From the NCBI GenBank assembly GCA_905215945.1, contig CAJMRZ010000050.1, positions 1 through 8,561 of the forward strand: a stretch of DNA of 8,561 nucleotides, given 5' to 3'. Below, piece after piece: positions 1-5,886 of this stretch. Position 1 is the stretch's first letter. The number at the start of each line of letters is the position of its first letter. Source of the stretch: an uncultured bacterium (GTDB lineage Bacteria; Actinomycetota; Coriobacteriia; Coriobacteriales; Coriobacteriaceae). The notes under the pieces are model-generated. The model saw only the letters and a list, made by a program, of their open reading frames with translations, searched no databases and had not been told where the DNA came from. Both the position numbers and the translations under genes were made by a program.

Positions 1-1
1 T

Positions 2-172
2 TTTCCCGCCGGTCGTCAAGCAAAGAACAATGATGACTCCGCCGCCATGGCGCGCATCGTGTGCGAGCGCTACCTGCGCAACGGTTGCATCACGGGTGTG
101 TTCCTCAACGTGATCAACGTTTACTTTATGTACTCGGCGATTACCGGAACGGGCTTTGGCCTTGGTTTCTAG
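2..172 (+). CDS. C-terminal end of an unidentified, probably membrane-anchored protein (partial)
   Basis: An open frame enters from the left edge and ends at TAG 170-172, giving 56 visible residues. The N-terminal half of the fragment is polar and charged (KNNDDSAAMARIVCERYLRNG). The last ~27 residues are mostly hydrophobic and small, rich in V, F, I, Y and G, and end in GTGFGLGF, so they could form one C-terminal transmembrane segment. The gene is convergent with the next gene: their stop codons are only 9 bases apart and no intrinsic terminator is visible between them. I do not recognise the family from this fragment. The reading frame is supported by codon choice and by continuity to the window edge; the function is unknown. 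Confidence 0.55.
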   Translation, partial: FPAGRQAKNNDDSAAMARIVCERYLRNGCITGVFLNVINVYFMYSAITGTGFGLGF

Positions 173-181
173 CTTGTTCTT

Positions 182-571
182 TTAAGCAACGAGCCTGCAC
201 GCATATTCAATGGCTGCTGCGAGGCCGCCGCTCGATCGTGGTTTAAAGACCATATCGGCGGCGGTCTCGTTTTCGTATCCGGCGCCGCGAAGGGCGAGTG
301 CTATGCCGGCTTCTAAAAGGAGCGGCAGGCCGCGTTGGCTGGTTGCGATTACGGCAACCTGATTGAGCGAGCAGCCGTGCGTTTGGCATTGAATGGCAAG
401 TTCACCTTGCGCCGGGCAAGGGACCAGAACGGCGGCGACGCGACTTGATAGCAATGCAAATGCTGTGCGCTCATCGGGCGAAAGGCATTCTGCTTCAACG
501 ACGACGAGCTTGGGCGGTGCGCTGTTTGTGCGAAGCGTGGCTCGGTGCATGCGGACCGAAGAACCCGACAT
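182..571 (-). CDS. Small protein resembling a HAD-family phosphatase with its catalytic motifs lost
   Basis: This encodes 129 residues. The ATG at 571 has a good AGGAG ribosome binding site (plus-strand 578-582) six bases upstream, which supports both the gene and its start. Residues ~70-125 (NQVAVIATSQRGLPLLLEAG, then IALALRGA, AADMVFKPRSSGGLAAAIEYA) follow the pattern of the C-terminal part of Cof- or KdsC-like HAD hydrolases: 'VAyiGDsxNDlpmLeaAGlgvAm', then 'AdyVt...GGvaaaIe'. The family's GDxxND acidic motif is replaced by ATSQRG (76-81). The motif I DxD after the first strand (KLVVVEAEC, 21-29) and the motif III lysine are also not evident. If the fold assignment is right, this is a non-catalytic relative with perhaps a binding or regulatory role. 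It is divergent from an XRE regulator across a shared palindrome. The similarity was judged by eye, so the family call is tentative; that it is a real gene is more likely. Confidence 0.6.
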   Translation of the reverse strand: MSGSSVRMHRATLRTNSAPPKLVVVEAECLSPDERTAFALLSSRVAAVLVPCPAQGELAIQCQTHGCSLNQVAVIATSQRGLPLLLEAGIALALRGAGYENETAADMVFKPRSSGGLAAAIEYACRLVA

Positions 572-594
572 AGAAAACTCCTGTGTATTCGGGA

Positions 595-618
595 AAACGT
601 AAACTATAGTTTACGTTT
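595..618. promoter_or_regulatory. Perfect 24-bp palindrome, probable operator between divergent genes
   Basis: The half-site AAACGTAAACTA (595-606) is followed directly by its exact reverse complement (607-618), with no spacer. It lies 24 bp from the minus-strand start at 571 and 29 bp from the XRE start at 648. The centre contains TATAGT, which could be a -10 element in either direction. On the minus strand, TTGAAA (within 632-639) stands 18 bp from TAAACT inside the palindrome, a plausible promoter. A dyad of this length beside a small XRE gene suggests autorepression and co-control of the divergent gene. The symmetry is seen directly; the binding protein is inferred. Confidence 0.75.
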
Positions 619-647
619 ATGTTCGGCTCCATTTCAAACTCGGCTGC

Positions 648-866
648 ATGGACGAACGTGCGAAACAGATTCTTGGCAGGCGGGTCGAAGAGACACGCAG
701 GGACCTTGGTATCTCCAAGGTTGATTTTTGTGTGGCGACAGGAATCAGCCGACCCTACCTCGACCGAATCGAAGATGGAACGGCAAATTTCACGCTCAAG
801 GTTCTATTTAAGATCGCGCCCGCACTCGGCATGACGGTGTCAGAGCTTCTCGAGGGTATCGGATAG
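648..866 (+). CDS. XRE-family helix-turn-helix transcriptional regulator
   Basis: A 72-residue protein that is almost entirely a Cro/C1-type DNA-binding domain. Helix 1 is around residues 2-20 (ERAKQILGRRVEETRRDLG). The turn region GISKVDFCVATGISRPYLDRIEDG (21-44) carries helix 2 and the recognition helix 3 (SRPYLDRIE). The end (TLKVLFKIAPALGMTVSELLEG) is the typical helix 4/5 pattern of this family. There is no added effector or dimerisation domain, so it probably acts as a small dimeric repressor. The ATG at 648 is chosen because the upstream ATG at 619 is in another frame. No clear Shine-Dalgarno is visible, so initiation may be weak or on a short leader. The 24-bp palindrome ends 29 bases upstream and is its probable operator; the divergent degenerate-HAD gene is its probable partner. 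The specific regulon is unknown. Confidence 0.85.
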   Translation: MDERAKQILGRRVEETRRDLGISKVDFCVATGISRPYLDRIEDGTANFTLKVLFKIAPALGMTVSELLEGIG

Positions 867-1187
867 GGCGTTCCCCCGCTGTATTTGACGCTCTTTGGGC
901 GGGTCCCCCTGGTTGCGATGTGCAAAATCGCGAGTATTCAGCACCAGTTTGGCCGTAGATGGTAGCTCGAGCGGCTGGCTTTGCCTTTTTGGCAGTAGTT
1001 AATCCACATACTAAATAAAAATGAGGAATAAATATTTACTAGACGGAACCCTCGTCCTAAAAGTTCGTCTAACAATCGGTCGATTCTATGCCTCCGGCGG
1101 AGAAATTGCAGAATACTCCGATTTTTGCACGGCCCGAGGGGGACCACCTGTCGTTTAAGGTTGCGATAAGTGGAGCTGCCTTAGAGA
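867..1187. other. Gene-free stretch of 321 bp between XRE gene and ansA
   Basis: No convincing gene is present; the short minus-strand frames here have no family resemblance and no ribosome binding site. It contains a small hairpin (GCGAT 915-919 with ATCGC 927-931), an AT-rich patch around 1000-1040 that contrasts with the GC-rich surroundings, and an imperfect inverted repeat at 1041-1070. The XRE and ansA genes converge here, so transcription from both sides should end in this interval, but no classical terminator with a T tract is seen. It may be a remnant of a decayed gene. Confidence 0.5.
1041..1070. repeat. Imperfect inverted repeat downstream of ansA
   Basis: AGACGGAAC (1041-1049) pairs with GTTCGTCT (1063-1070) if one G is bulged, closing a 13-base loop. 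Read on the minus strand it lies about 120 bases after the ansA stop and is followed by AT-rich sequence (AGTAAATATTTATT). It could therefore be a weak terminator for ansA. The stem is short and the tail is not a clean T run, so this is only a possibility. Confidence 0.3.
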
Positions 1188-2201
1188 TTACGCCATCGGG
1201 ATACGGTCGTGGTTGACTTGGCTGTAGAACAGGCGCTGGATTTCGGCGGCATCGCGTGACTGGCCGAGTGCCCACATGGTCTTGGCCACAAGCGTCTCGG
1301 TGGTCATGTCATCGCCGCGCAGAATGCCCGGATGATCGGCATAAGCACGGCCGACCTCATAAACGCCCAGATCGAGGCCCTCTTCGGGGACCTGCGTGGT
1401 CATAACGACGGTGCGACCCGAATCGACCCAGCGGAAAATTGCCTCCTGGAATGACTCGCCGGACTCGCCAAATTCGGGGATACCGCCAATGCCAAAGGTC
1501 TCCAGAATCACGGCATCGTAGCTATCGGCAAGGGCGTCGAGGATGCCCGGGTTTACGCCGGGCGTAAGCTTGAGTACAAATACGCGCGGGTCGATGCTGT
1601 CGTAGAAACGCACCGGGTTTTCGCCTTGATGCGTGCCGTGAAGCCCGTTGCGCACGATGCGGTCGTTGCGGATATAGGCGATGGGCGGATAGTTGACGCT
1701 AATGAATGCGTTAAAGCTCATGGTGCGCTGTTTGCGGGCGCGCGTGCCGGCAATGGCGACGCCGCCAAACACGATCGAGACGTCGTGCGAATGCTCGTCG
1801 AGCGCATAGAGCAGGCTCTGGTACAGGTTGAGTTTGGCGTCAGTAAATGGGTTGCCCATGGGCTTTTGCGAGCCGGTGAGCACGATGGGCTTGGGGCTGT
1901 CCTGAATCAGGTAGGAAAGCGCTGCCGCGGTGTAGCTCATGGTGTCGGTGCCGTGCAGAATCACGAAGCCGTCGTGGTCGGCGTAGCCCTCGACGATGAC
2001 GTCGCGGATGCGCATCCAGTCGCTTGGGCGCATATTGGTGCTGTCGATGTTCATGGGCTGCACCACGTCGAGCTCGCAGAGGTCCGAGATCTCGGGGACG
2101 CTCTGGGCGAGCTCCTCACCGGTCAGGGCGGGGGAGAGGCCGTTGCCGTCCTCGGTCGATGCGATGGTGCCGCCCGTGGCGATGAGAAGGATGCGCTTCA
2201 T
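1188..2201 (-). CDS. ansA: L-asparaginase, type I (cytoplasmic)
   Basis: Hydrolyses L-asparagine to L-aspartate and ammonia in the cytoplasm. The 337 residues match the usual ~338 of bacterial AnsA. The N-terminus MKRILLIATGGTIAST holds the first active-site motif with nucleophile Thr12. HGTDTMSYTAAALSYLI (83-99) holds the second motif with Thr85 and Asp86. Lys157 in GTRARKQRT fits the catalytic lysine. The C-terminal domain (~205-337) has the expected PGVNPGIL and ETFGIGGIP segments. No signal peptide is seen, in keeping with type I. I chose ATG 2201 over the longer frame from 2273 because the family starts at MKRIL and AGGA lies 8 bases upstream. At the position of the E. coli allosteric Thr162 there seems to be an arginine (Arg156), so the cooperativity known in E. 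coli may be absent; this comes from a by-eye alignment. It is transcribed divergently from guaA. Confidence 0.95.
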   Translation of the reverse strand: MKRILLIATGGTIASTEDGNGLSPALTGEELAQSVPEISDLCELDVVQPMNIDSTNMRPSDWMRIRDVIVEGYADHDGFVILHGTDTMSYTAAALSYLIQDSPKPIVLTGSQKPMGNPFTDAKLNLYQSLLYALDEHSHDVSIVFGGVAIAGTRARKQRTMSFNAFISVNYPPIAYIRNDRIVRNGLHGTHQGENPVRFYDSIDPRVFVLKLTPGVNPGILDALADSYDAVILETFGIGGIPEFGESGESFQEAIFRWVDSGRTVVMTTQVPEEGLDLGVYEVGRAYADHPGILRGDDMTTETLVAKTMWALGQSRDAAEIQRLFYSQVNHDRIPMA

Positions 2202-2468
2202 GCTGGTATTCCTATCGTATTTGCCGCCGCAGAGGCGGAGTCGTTCGGCAGTATTGTGGCACAGGGCGTCCAATGTTCAAACGTATTACATCATCTGTAA
2301 CGTCTGGTGACACTTCAATTGCCGTCAAATAGGGGCCCAGGTCGTGCGTTTGCCGTGCGCTGATGGCTGCGAGGGACGAGAAACCCCATATAACGTGTAC
2401 ACTATGAAAGTTATTCTCGTTAATTCGCGCGGGTGGGCACCGGCTCCCCGCCAACAAGAGGGGGAACC
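2202..2468. promoter_or_regulatory. Divergent intergenic region between ansA and guaA
   Basis: These 267 bases must carry promoters for both genes. The ansA leader holds a small perfect hairpin (CCGCC 2224-2228, GGCGG 2234-2238) about 22 bases from the start codon. An operator-like dyad lies at 2286-2300. On the guaA side, TATAAC (2389-2394) is a possible -10, but no good -35 stands at the right distance. Just before guaA a purine-rich GAGGGGG (2458-2464) is the ribosome binding site. I see no purine riboswitch aptamer or other recognisable RNA element. Confidence 0.45.
2286..2300. promoter_or_regulatory. Operator-like dyad TTACA-N5-TGTAA upstream of ansA
   Basis: TTACA (2286-2290) and its exact complement TGTAA (2296-2300) are separated by TCATC. 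ACGT stands to the left and CGT to the right, so partial symmetry continues further out. The 15-bp size suits a dimeric repressor or activator, and the place, about 85 bp upstream of the ansA start, suits transcriptional control. The regulator is unknown; a dyad with 5-bp arms can arise by chance. Confidence 0.35.
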
Positions 2469-4067
2469 ATGGATCAAAAGGCTTCCGCAAAGGTCCTCGT
2501 ACTCGACTTTGGTGCGCAGTACGGTCAGCTCATTGCCCGTCGCGTCCGCGACCTCAACGTGTATTCCGAGATCGTCCCCTGCGACATCTCGGCCGACGAG
2601 ATTCGCGAGATGAACGCCTCTGCGCTCATCCTTTCCGGCGGCCCGGCTTCCGTGTATGCCGAGGACGCTCCGTCTATCGATCCCGCCATCTTTGACCTGG
2701 GCCTTCCCGTCCTGGGCTTTTGCTACGGCCATCAGATCACGGCCGTGACGCTCGGCGGCAAGGTCGGCCACTCCGAGGTGGGCGAGTACGGCCGCGCCAC
2801 CATCACGCGCACGGCCGGCGCCAAGCTCTTTAACTCCACGCCCATGGAGCAGACCGTGTGGATGAGCCACCGCGACGCCGTTTCCGAGGTGCCCGAGGGC
2901 TTTACCGTTACCGCCAGCACCGACGTGTGCCCGGTTGCTGCCATGGAGTGCGTCGAGCGCAAGATCTTCACCACGCAGTTCCACCCCGAGGTCAAGCACT
3001 CCGAGTACGGTCAGCAGCTGCTGAGCAACTTCCTGTTTGAGATCTGCGGTCTGGAGCCCAACTGGAGCATGGACAACCTGGTCGAGACCATGACGGCCGA
3101 GTTCCGCGAGAAGGTCGGCGACGACCGCGTGATTCTGGCCCTGTCCGGCGGCGTCGACTCCTCCGTCGTGGCTGCGCTGGGCGCCCGCGCCGTAGGCAAG
3201 CAGATGACCTGCGTGTTCATCAACCACGGCCTGCTGCGCAAGGGCGAGCCCGAGCAGGTGGAGGAGGTCTTCACCAAGCAGTTTGACGTCGACTTTATCC
3301 ACGTTCACGCCGAGGACCGCTATGCCGAGCTTTTGGCCGGCGTGACCGAGCCCGAGGAGAAGCGCCGCATCATCGGTACGCAGTTCTGGAAAGAGTTCTT
3401 CGCCGTGGCGCAGCAGCTCGAGACCGATGGCAAGCCGGTCAAGTACCTGGCTCAGGGCACCATCTATCCCGACATCATCGAGTCCGGCGCTCGCAAGACG
3501 GGCGGCAAGACGGCCACCATCAAGAGCCACCACAACCTGATCCCGTTCCCCGAGGGCGTGCACTTCGACCTTATTGAGCCGCTCGACCACTTCTTTAAGG
3601 ACGAGGTCCGCGCGCTTGGTCTGGCGCTCGGCCTGCCGGGTCACATCGTGTTCCGTCAGCCTTTCCCGGGCCCGGGTCTGGCCATCCGCATCATCGGCGC
3701 GGTCGACAAGGAGAAACTTGAGATTCTCAAGAACGCCGACGCCATCGTGCGCGAGGAGCTCGACGCCTACAACCAGCGTCTGTTTGAGCAGACCGGCGAG
3801 CGCAACTCCGAGCACAGCTGCTGGCAGTACTTTGCGGTCCTGCCCGACATCAAGTCCGTCGGCGTCATGGGAGACGAGCGCACTTATCAGCGCCCGATCA
3901 TCCTGCGTGCCGTCGAGTCCAGCGATGCCATGACCGCCGACTGGGCCAAGCTGCCCTACGACGTGCTGGCCCGCATCTCGGGCCGCATTGTGGCCGAGGT
4001 TCCCGGTGCCAACCGCGTGTGCTACGATATCACGTCCAAGCCGCCCGCGACCATCGAGTGGGAGTAG
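2469..4067 (+). CDS. guaA: GMP synthase (glutamine-hydrolysing)
   Basis: Converts XMP to GMP using glutamine and ATP, the last step of guanine nucleotide synthesis. The 532 residues compare with 525 in E. coli. Residues ~8-195 form the class I glutamine amidotransferase domain, with nucleophile Cys85 in GFCYGHQ and the His172/Glu174 pair in FHPEV. The usual motif is CYGMQ; here His replaces Met. Residues ~200-400 form the ATP pyrophosphatase domain, with the P-loop SGGVDSS (226-232). The C-terminal dimerisation domain ends in the typical CYDITSKPPATIEWE. ATG 2469 is chosen over the in-frame start at 2433 because the purine-rich site GAGGGGG is 4 bases upstream and the family starts near KVLVLDFGAQYGQL. 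The gene is complete and GC-rich, with a strong terminator just after it. The 3' end of guaA is a known insertion point for genomic islands, and an accessory locus begins directly downstream. Confidence 0.98.
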   Translation: MDQKASAKVLVLDFGAQYGQLIARRVRDLNVYSEIVPCDISADEIREMNASALILSGGPASVYAEDAPSIDPAIFDLGLPVLGFCYGHQITAVTLGGKVGHSEVGEYGRATITRTAGAKLFNSTPMEQTVWMSHRDAVSEVPEGFTVTASTDVCPVAAMECVERKIFTTQFHPEVKHSEYGQQLLSNFLFEICGLEPNWSMDNLVETMTAEFREKVGDDRVILALSGGVDSSVVAALGARAVGKQMTCVFINHGLLRKGEPEQVEEVFTKQFDVDFIHVHAEDRYAELLAGVTEPEEKRRIIGTQFWKEFFAVAQQLETDGKPVKYLAQGTIYPDIIESGARKTGGKTATIKSHHNLIPFPEGVHFDLIEPLDHFFKDEVRALGLALGLPGHIVFRQPFPGPGLAIRIIGAVDKEKLEILKNADAIVREELDAYNQRLFEQTGERNSEHSCWQYFAVLPDIKSVGVMGDERTYQRPIILRAVESSDAMTADWAKLPYDVLARISGRIVAEVPGANRVCYDITSKPPATIEWE

Positions 4068-4096
4068 TTAAGCATAAAATTGTTGCACTTATCAGG

Positions 4097-4129
4097 AGTG
4101 TCCAGAGGTTTCTCTGGACACTTTCTTTA
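4097..4129 (+). terminator. Rho-independent terminator of guaA
   Basis: An 11-bp perfect stem (AGTGTCCAGAG 4097-4107 with CTCTGGACACT 4112-4122) closes a GTTT loop and is followed by TTCTTTA. It begins 30 bases after the guaA stop. It should also shield the silent hsdS cassette downstream from guaA read-through. Confidence 0.92.
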
Positions 4130-4130
4130 T

Positions 4131-4390
4131 GCTCTAGTTATTGTTATTTGAGCGCTAGCCACAGTAACGAGCAAATATACCACCAGGTCAAAAGTCTGAT
4201 ATTCCTTATGAACCGTCAAGGCTATCACCTGTCAAACGTGTCTTTAAGTATCACAGGTGCTCGACAATCACCTGCATTGTTCCAAGTTCGACAAAAATGG
4301 TTGGTACCCGTTTGGTACCCGTTTGGTACCCATGCGAATTAACTGGTACCCATAAGGCTGCCTGACCCGCATATTTCGTTATTATAGCGC
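4131..4390. other. Non-coding junction between guaA and the hsd island, with several repeats
   Basis: No gene is seen in these 260 bases, which are less GC-rich than guaA. Repeated elements are packed here. CACCTGT (4226-4232), ACAGGTG (4253-4259) and CACCTG (4269-4274) form inverted and direct copies. TCGACAA occurs at 4261-4267 and 4288-4294. A GGTACCC array lies at 4303-4351. The stretch looks like a regulatory or recombination control region, or the end of an integrated element. It ends abruptly at 4391, where hsdS-like sequence begins. Confidence 0.55.
4303..4351. repeat. GGTACCC iteron-like array
   Basis: Four copies of GGTACCC start at 4303, 4314, 4325 and 4345. The first two are full 11-bp tandem units GGTACCCGTTT, so the first three copies fall on the same face of the helix; the fourth is offset by 20 bp, about two turns. 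Helically phased short repeats suit cooperative binding of a protein, for example arm-type sites of an integrase or a regulator. The repeats are certain; the role is inferred. Confidence 0.75.
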
Positions 4391-4414
4391 TTCCGATGGG
4401 TCCCGCTATGAGAA
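4391..4414 (+). repeat. Outer inverted repeat, left copy (predicted recombination site)
   Basis: These 24 bases equal the reverse complement of 7995-8018: TTCCGATGG, then GTCC, then CGCTATGAGAA. Identity stops one base to the left (C here, G in the partner orientation). Left of that point there is no hsdS similarity, so the cassette boundary coincides with the site. CGCTTC (4388-4393) and GAAGCG (4412-4417) form short inverted arms around the core. Confidence 0.85.
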
Positions 4415-4418
4415 GCGA

Positions 4419-5840
4419 GTGAATGCGAAGGGGCGCGAGAGCGAGTCGATCTGCATCGATGGCGAGATCCCGTTCGAGATTCCTGATGGTTGGGAGTGGA
4501 CTAGGCTGGAAGCAGTTCTATCCCTTGCGAGCGGACTCGGCTATAAAAAGCCAGACCTTGCCGTCAAAGGCGATTGCATGATTAGGGTTTACCGAGGAGG
4601 CAATATCGGGCTCGGGGATAATCCTGCCCCTAAAGATAACGACATCATGATTTCGAGTGAGTTCGTCGATGATTCCCTTATTCTTCATGATGGTCAGATA
4701 ATCACTCCGGCCGTAACCAGCTTGGAGAACGTCGGAAAGGCCGCATTCATCAAAGGAGCCGACGGGAAAACCGTGTGCGGCGGATTTGTCTTCTATTTGA
4801 CGCCGCAGCTTGAGGATTCGACTCTCTCAGAATACTTATTTCGCTATCTGTCGTCCCCATCCCATGTTGGATATTGCAAAGCTAACGTCAAAAAATCAGG
4901 ACAGGCGTTCTACAACCTCTCGAAAGCGGCGTTAAACAAGGCTCTCATCCCCGTCCCTCCCCTGGCCGAGCAGCGCCGCATCGTTGAGTGCGTCTCCGGG
5001 CTGATGCCGCTGGTCGAGGAGTACGGCAGGCTTGAGGACGAGCGACAGGCGCTGGATGCCGCGCTGCCCGACCGCCTGCGCAAGTCCGTGCTGCAGATGG
5101 CCGTCGAGGGCAAGCTCGTGCCGCAAGATCCGTCAGACGAACCTGCTTCCGCCCTCCTGGACCGCATCCGCGAGGAACGGGCGAAACTCATCAGGGAGAA
5201 GGAGATCAAGGCCCCCAAGGGCGGCGAGTCGGTCATCTACCTCGGTTCCGATGGCAGGCGCTATGAGAAGCGCGGCAAGGGCGAGCCGGTCTGCATCGAC
5301 GACGAGATCCCGTTCGACATTCCCAAGGGTTGGGAATGGGCGCGATTGGCGACCTTCTTTACGAAAATGGGTTCCGGGAGTACTCCTGCAGGAGGCCGAA
5401 AGGTCTACAAGGATGAGGGTCCTATGCTGATTCGCTCCCAGAACGTGCACAACGACGGCCTTCGCTTGGATGACGTCGCCCATTTCGACCGCCCGCTGTT
5501 CGAGCGCCGAAGCACCCATGTCGAGCCAAATGACATGCTGCTCAACATCACGGGCGCATCCATAGGACGCTGCGCTGTGGCGCCGGAAGAAATCGGCGAC
5601 GCTGACGTCAACCAGCACGTTTTGATCATGCGTCCGATTTGCCCAGAGACGAACGCTTTCATTCATAAAGCCGTTCTCTCCGAGCTCGTACAATCGCAAA
5701 TCATGGGGAGTCAGGTGGGTGCGACGAAGGAGGGCCTGAGCGCGGCTAAAGCAAGCTCTCTACTTGTCCCTGTGCCACCGCTTGCAGAGCAGTCTCGAAT
5801 CGTTGAGCGACTCGATTCAGTACTAGCCAACATCAACTAA
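4419..5840 (+). CDS. hsdS: Silent type I restriction specificity subunit cassette (HsdS, 5'-truncated)
   Basis: HsdS subunits choose the DNA site recognised by the HsdM/HsdR complex. From GTG 4419 this frame encodes 473 residues, but the hsdS homology really begins at 4391 (SDGSRYEKRVNAKGRES) with no ATG and no ribosome binding site; a stop at 4353-4355 closes the frame upstream. Target-recognition domain 1 spans ~26-178, the central helical conserved region ~179-290 (VPPLAEQRRIVE, LMPLVEEYGRLEDERQALDAALPDRL), and domain 2 ~306-452, with the typical GSGSTPAGG and MLIRSQNV. The tail VPPLAEQSRIVERLDSVLANIN is short. Both recognition domains differ from those of the opposing hsdS, while the central region is very similar. 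It lacks the first ~62 residues present in the expressed copy, which fits a silent cassette brought into use by inversion. It is not a decayed pseudogene: the frame is intact throughout. Confidence 0.85.
   Translation: MNAKGRESESICIDGEIPFEIPDGWEWTRLEAVLSLASGLGYKKPDLAVKGDCMIRVYRGGNIGLGDNPAPKDNDIMISSEFVDDSLILHDGQIITPAVTSLENVGKAAFIKGADGKTVCGGFVFYLTPQLEDSTLSEYLFRYLSSPSHVGYCKANVKKSGQAFYNLSKAALNKALIPVPPLAEQRRIVECVSGLMPLVEEYGRLEDERQALDAALPDRLRKSVLQMAVEGKLVPQDPSDEPASALLDRIREERAKLIREKEIKAPKGGESVIYLGSDGRRYEKRGKGEPVCIDDEIPFDIPKGWEWARLATFFTKMGSGSTPAGGRKVYKDEGPMLIRSQNVHNDGLRLDDVAHFDRPLFERRSTHVEPNDMLLNITGASIGRCAVAPEEIGDADVNQHVLIMRPICPETNAFIHKAVLSELVQSQIMGSQVGATKEGLSAAKASSLLVPVPPLAEQSRIVERLDSVLANIN
5238..5347 (+). 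repeat. Inner inverted repeat, left copy (110 bp, perfect)
   Basis: Every base matches the reverse complement of 7113-7222 when compared by eye. It codes for YLGSDGRRYEKRGKGEPV and onward to WEWAR, the end of the central conserved region just before target-recognition domain 2. The core reads TTCCGATGG, CAGG, CGCTATGAGAA (from 5246). Identity ends exactly where the domain 2 sequences diverge. Confidence 0.9.
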
Positions 5841-5843
5841 TCC

Positions 5844-5886
5844 CGCTTCCATGGCGTCATAACCGAAAGGAGGCGCCATGGAAGCG
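5844..5886. promoter_or_regulatory. 13-bp inverted repeat enclosing recombinase RBS and start codon
   Basis: CGCTTCCATGGCG (5844-5856) and CGCCATGGAAGCG (5874-5886) are perfect complements around a 17-base loop. The loop contains the strong ribosome binding site AAAGGAGG (5866-5873), and the ATG (5878-5880) sits inside the right arm. In mRNA that includes both arms the start codon would be base-paired, so recombinase translation should be low. It may alternatively be a recombinase binding site, since CGCTTCCATGG resembles CGCTTCCGATGG at 4388-4399. Confidence 0.8.

Noticed and set aside
619..834. Plus-strand frame starting at ATG 619
   Set aside because: Out of frame with the clear HTH domain and arginine/serine-rich, as expected for a shadow of the XRE gene.
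938..1147. Minus-strand frame of 69 codons between the XRE gene and ansA
   Set aside because: No ribosome binding site and no protein family pattern; the composition does not match neighbouring genes.
2202..2273. Longer N-terminus of ansA starting at 2273
   Set aside because: The extra 24 residues are not family-like, and ATG 2201 has a ribosome binding site and the conserved MKRILLIATGGTIAS start.
1626..2300. Plus-strand frame of 224 codons opposite ansA
   Set aside because: Antisense to a well-supported asparaginase; the low-complexity Val/Ala/Gly composition is typical of a shadow frame.
2433..2468. Longer N-terminus of guaA starting at 2433
   Set aside because: The extension contains the ribosome binding site GAGGGGG, and the conserved protein begins at 2469.
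2404..2613. Possible upstream reading frame MKVILVNSRGWAP overlapping the guaA start
   Set aside because: No ribosome binding site, and the frame becomes low-complexity inside guaA; no evidence for a leader peptide.
2325..3815. Long minus-strand frame of 496 codons opposite guaA
   Set aside because: It is a shadow of a GC-rich gene: the composition is biased, there is no family resemblance, and it lies over a clearly identified guaA.
4019..4342. Plus-strand frame of 107 codons running from the guaA end through the terminator
   Set aside because: It overlaps guaA out of frame, runs through a strong terminator and the GGTACCC repeats, and has no ribosome binding site or recognisable domain.
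4303..4351. GGTACCC array as a CRISPR array
   Set aside because: Repeats are only 7-11 bp with 4-13 bp between them and no cas genes; this does not fit CRISPR.
5133..5699. Minus-strand frame of 188 codons opposite the silent hsdS
   Set aside because: Shadow frame over conserved HsdS coding sequence; no domain or ribosome binding site.
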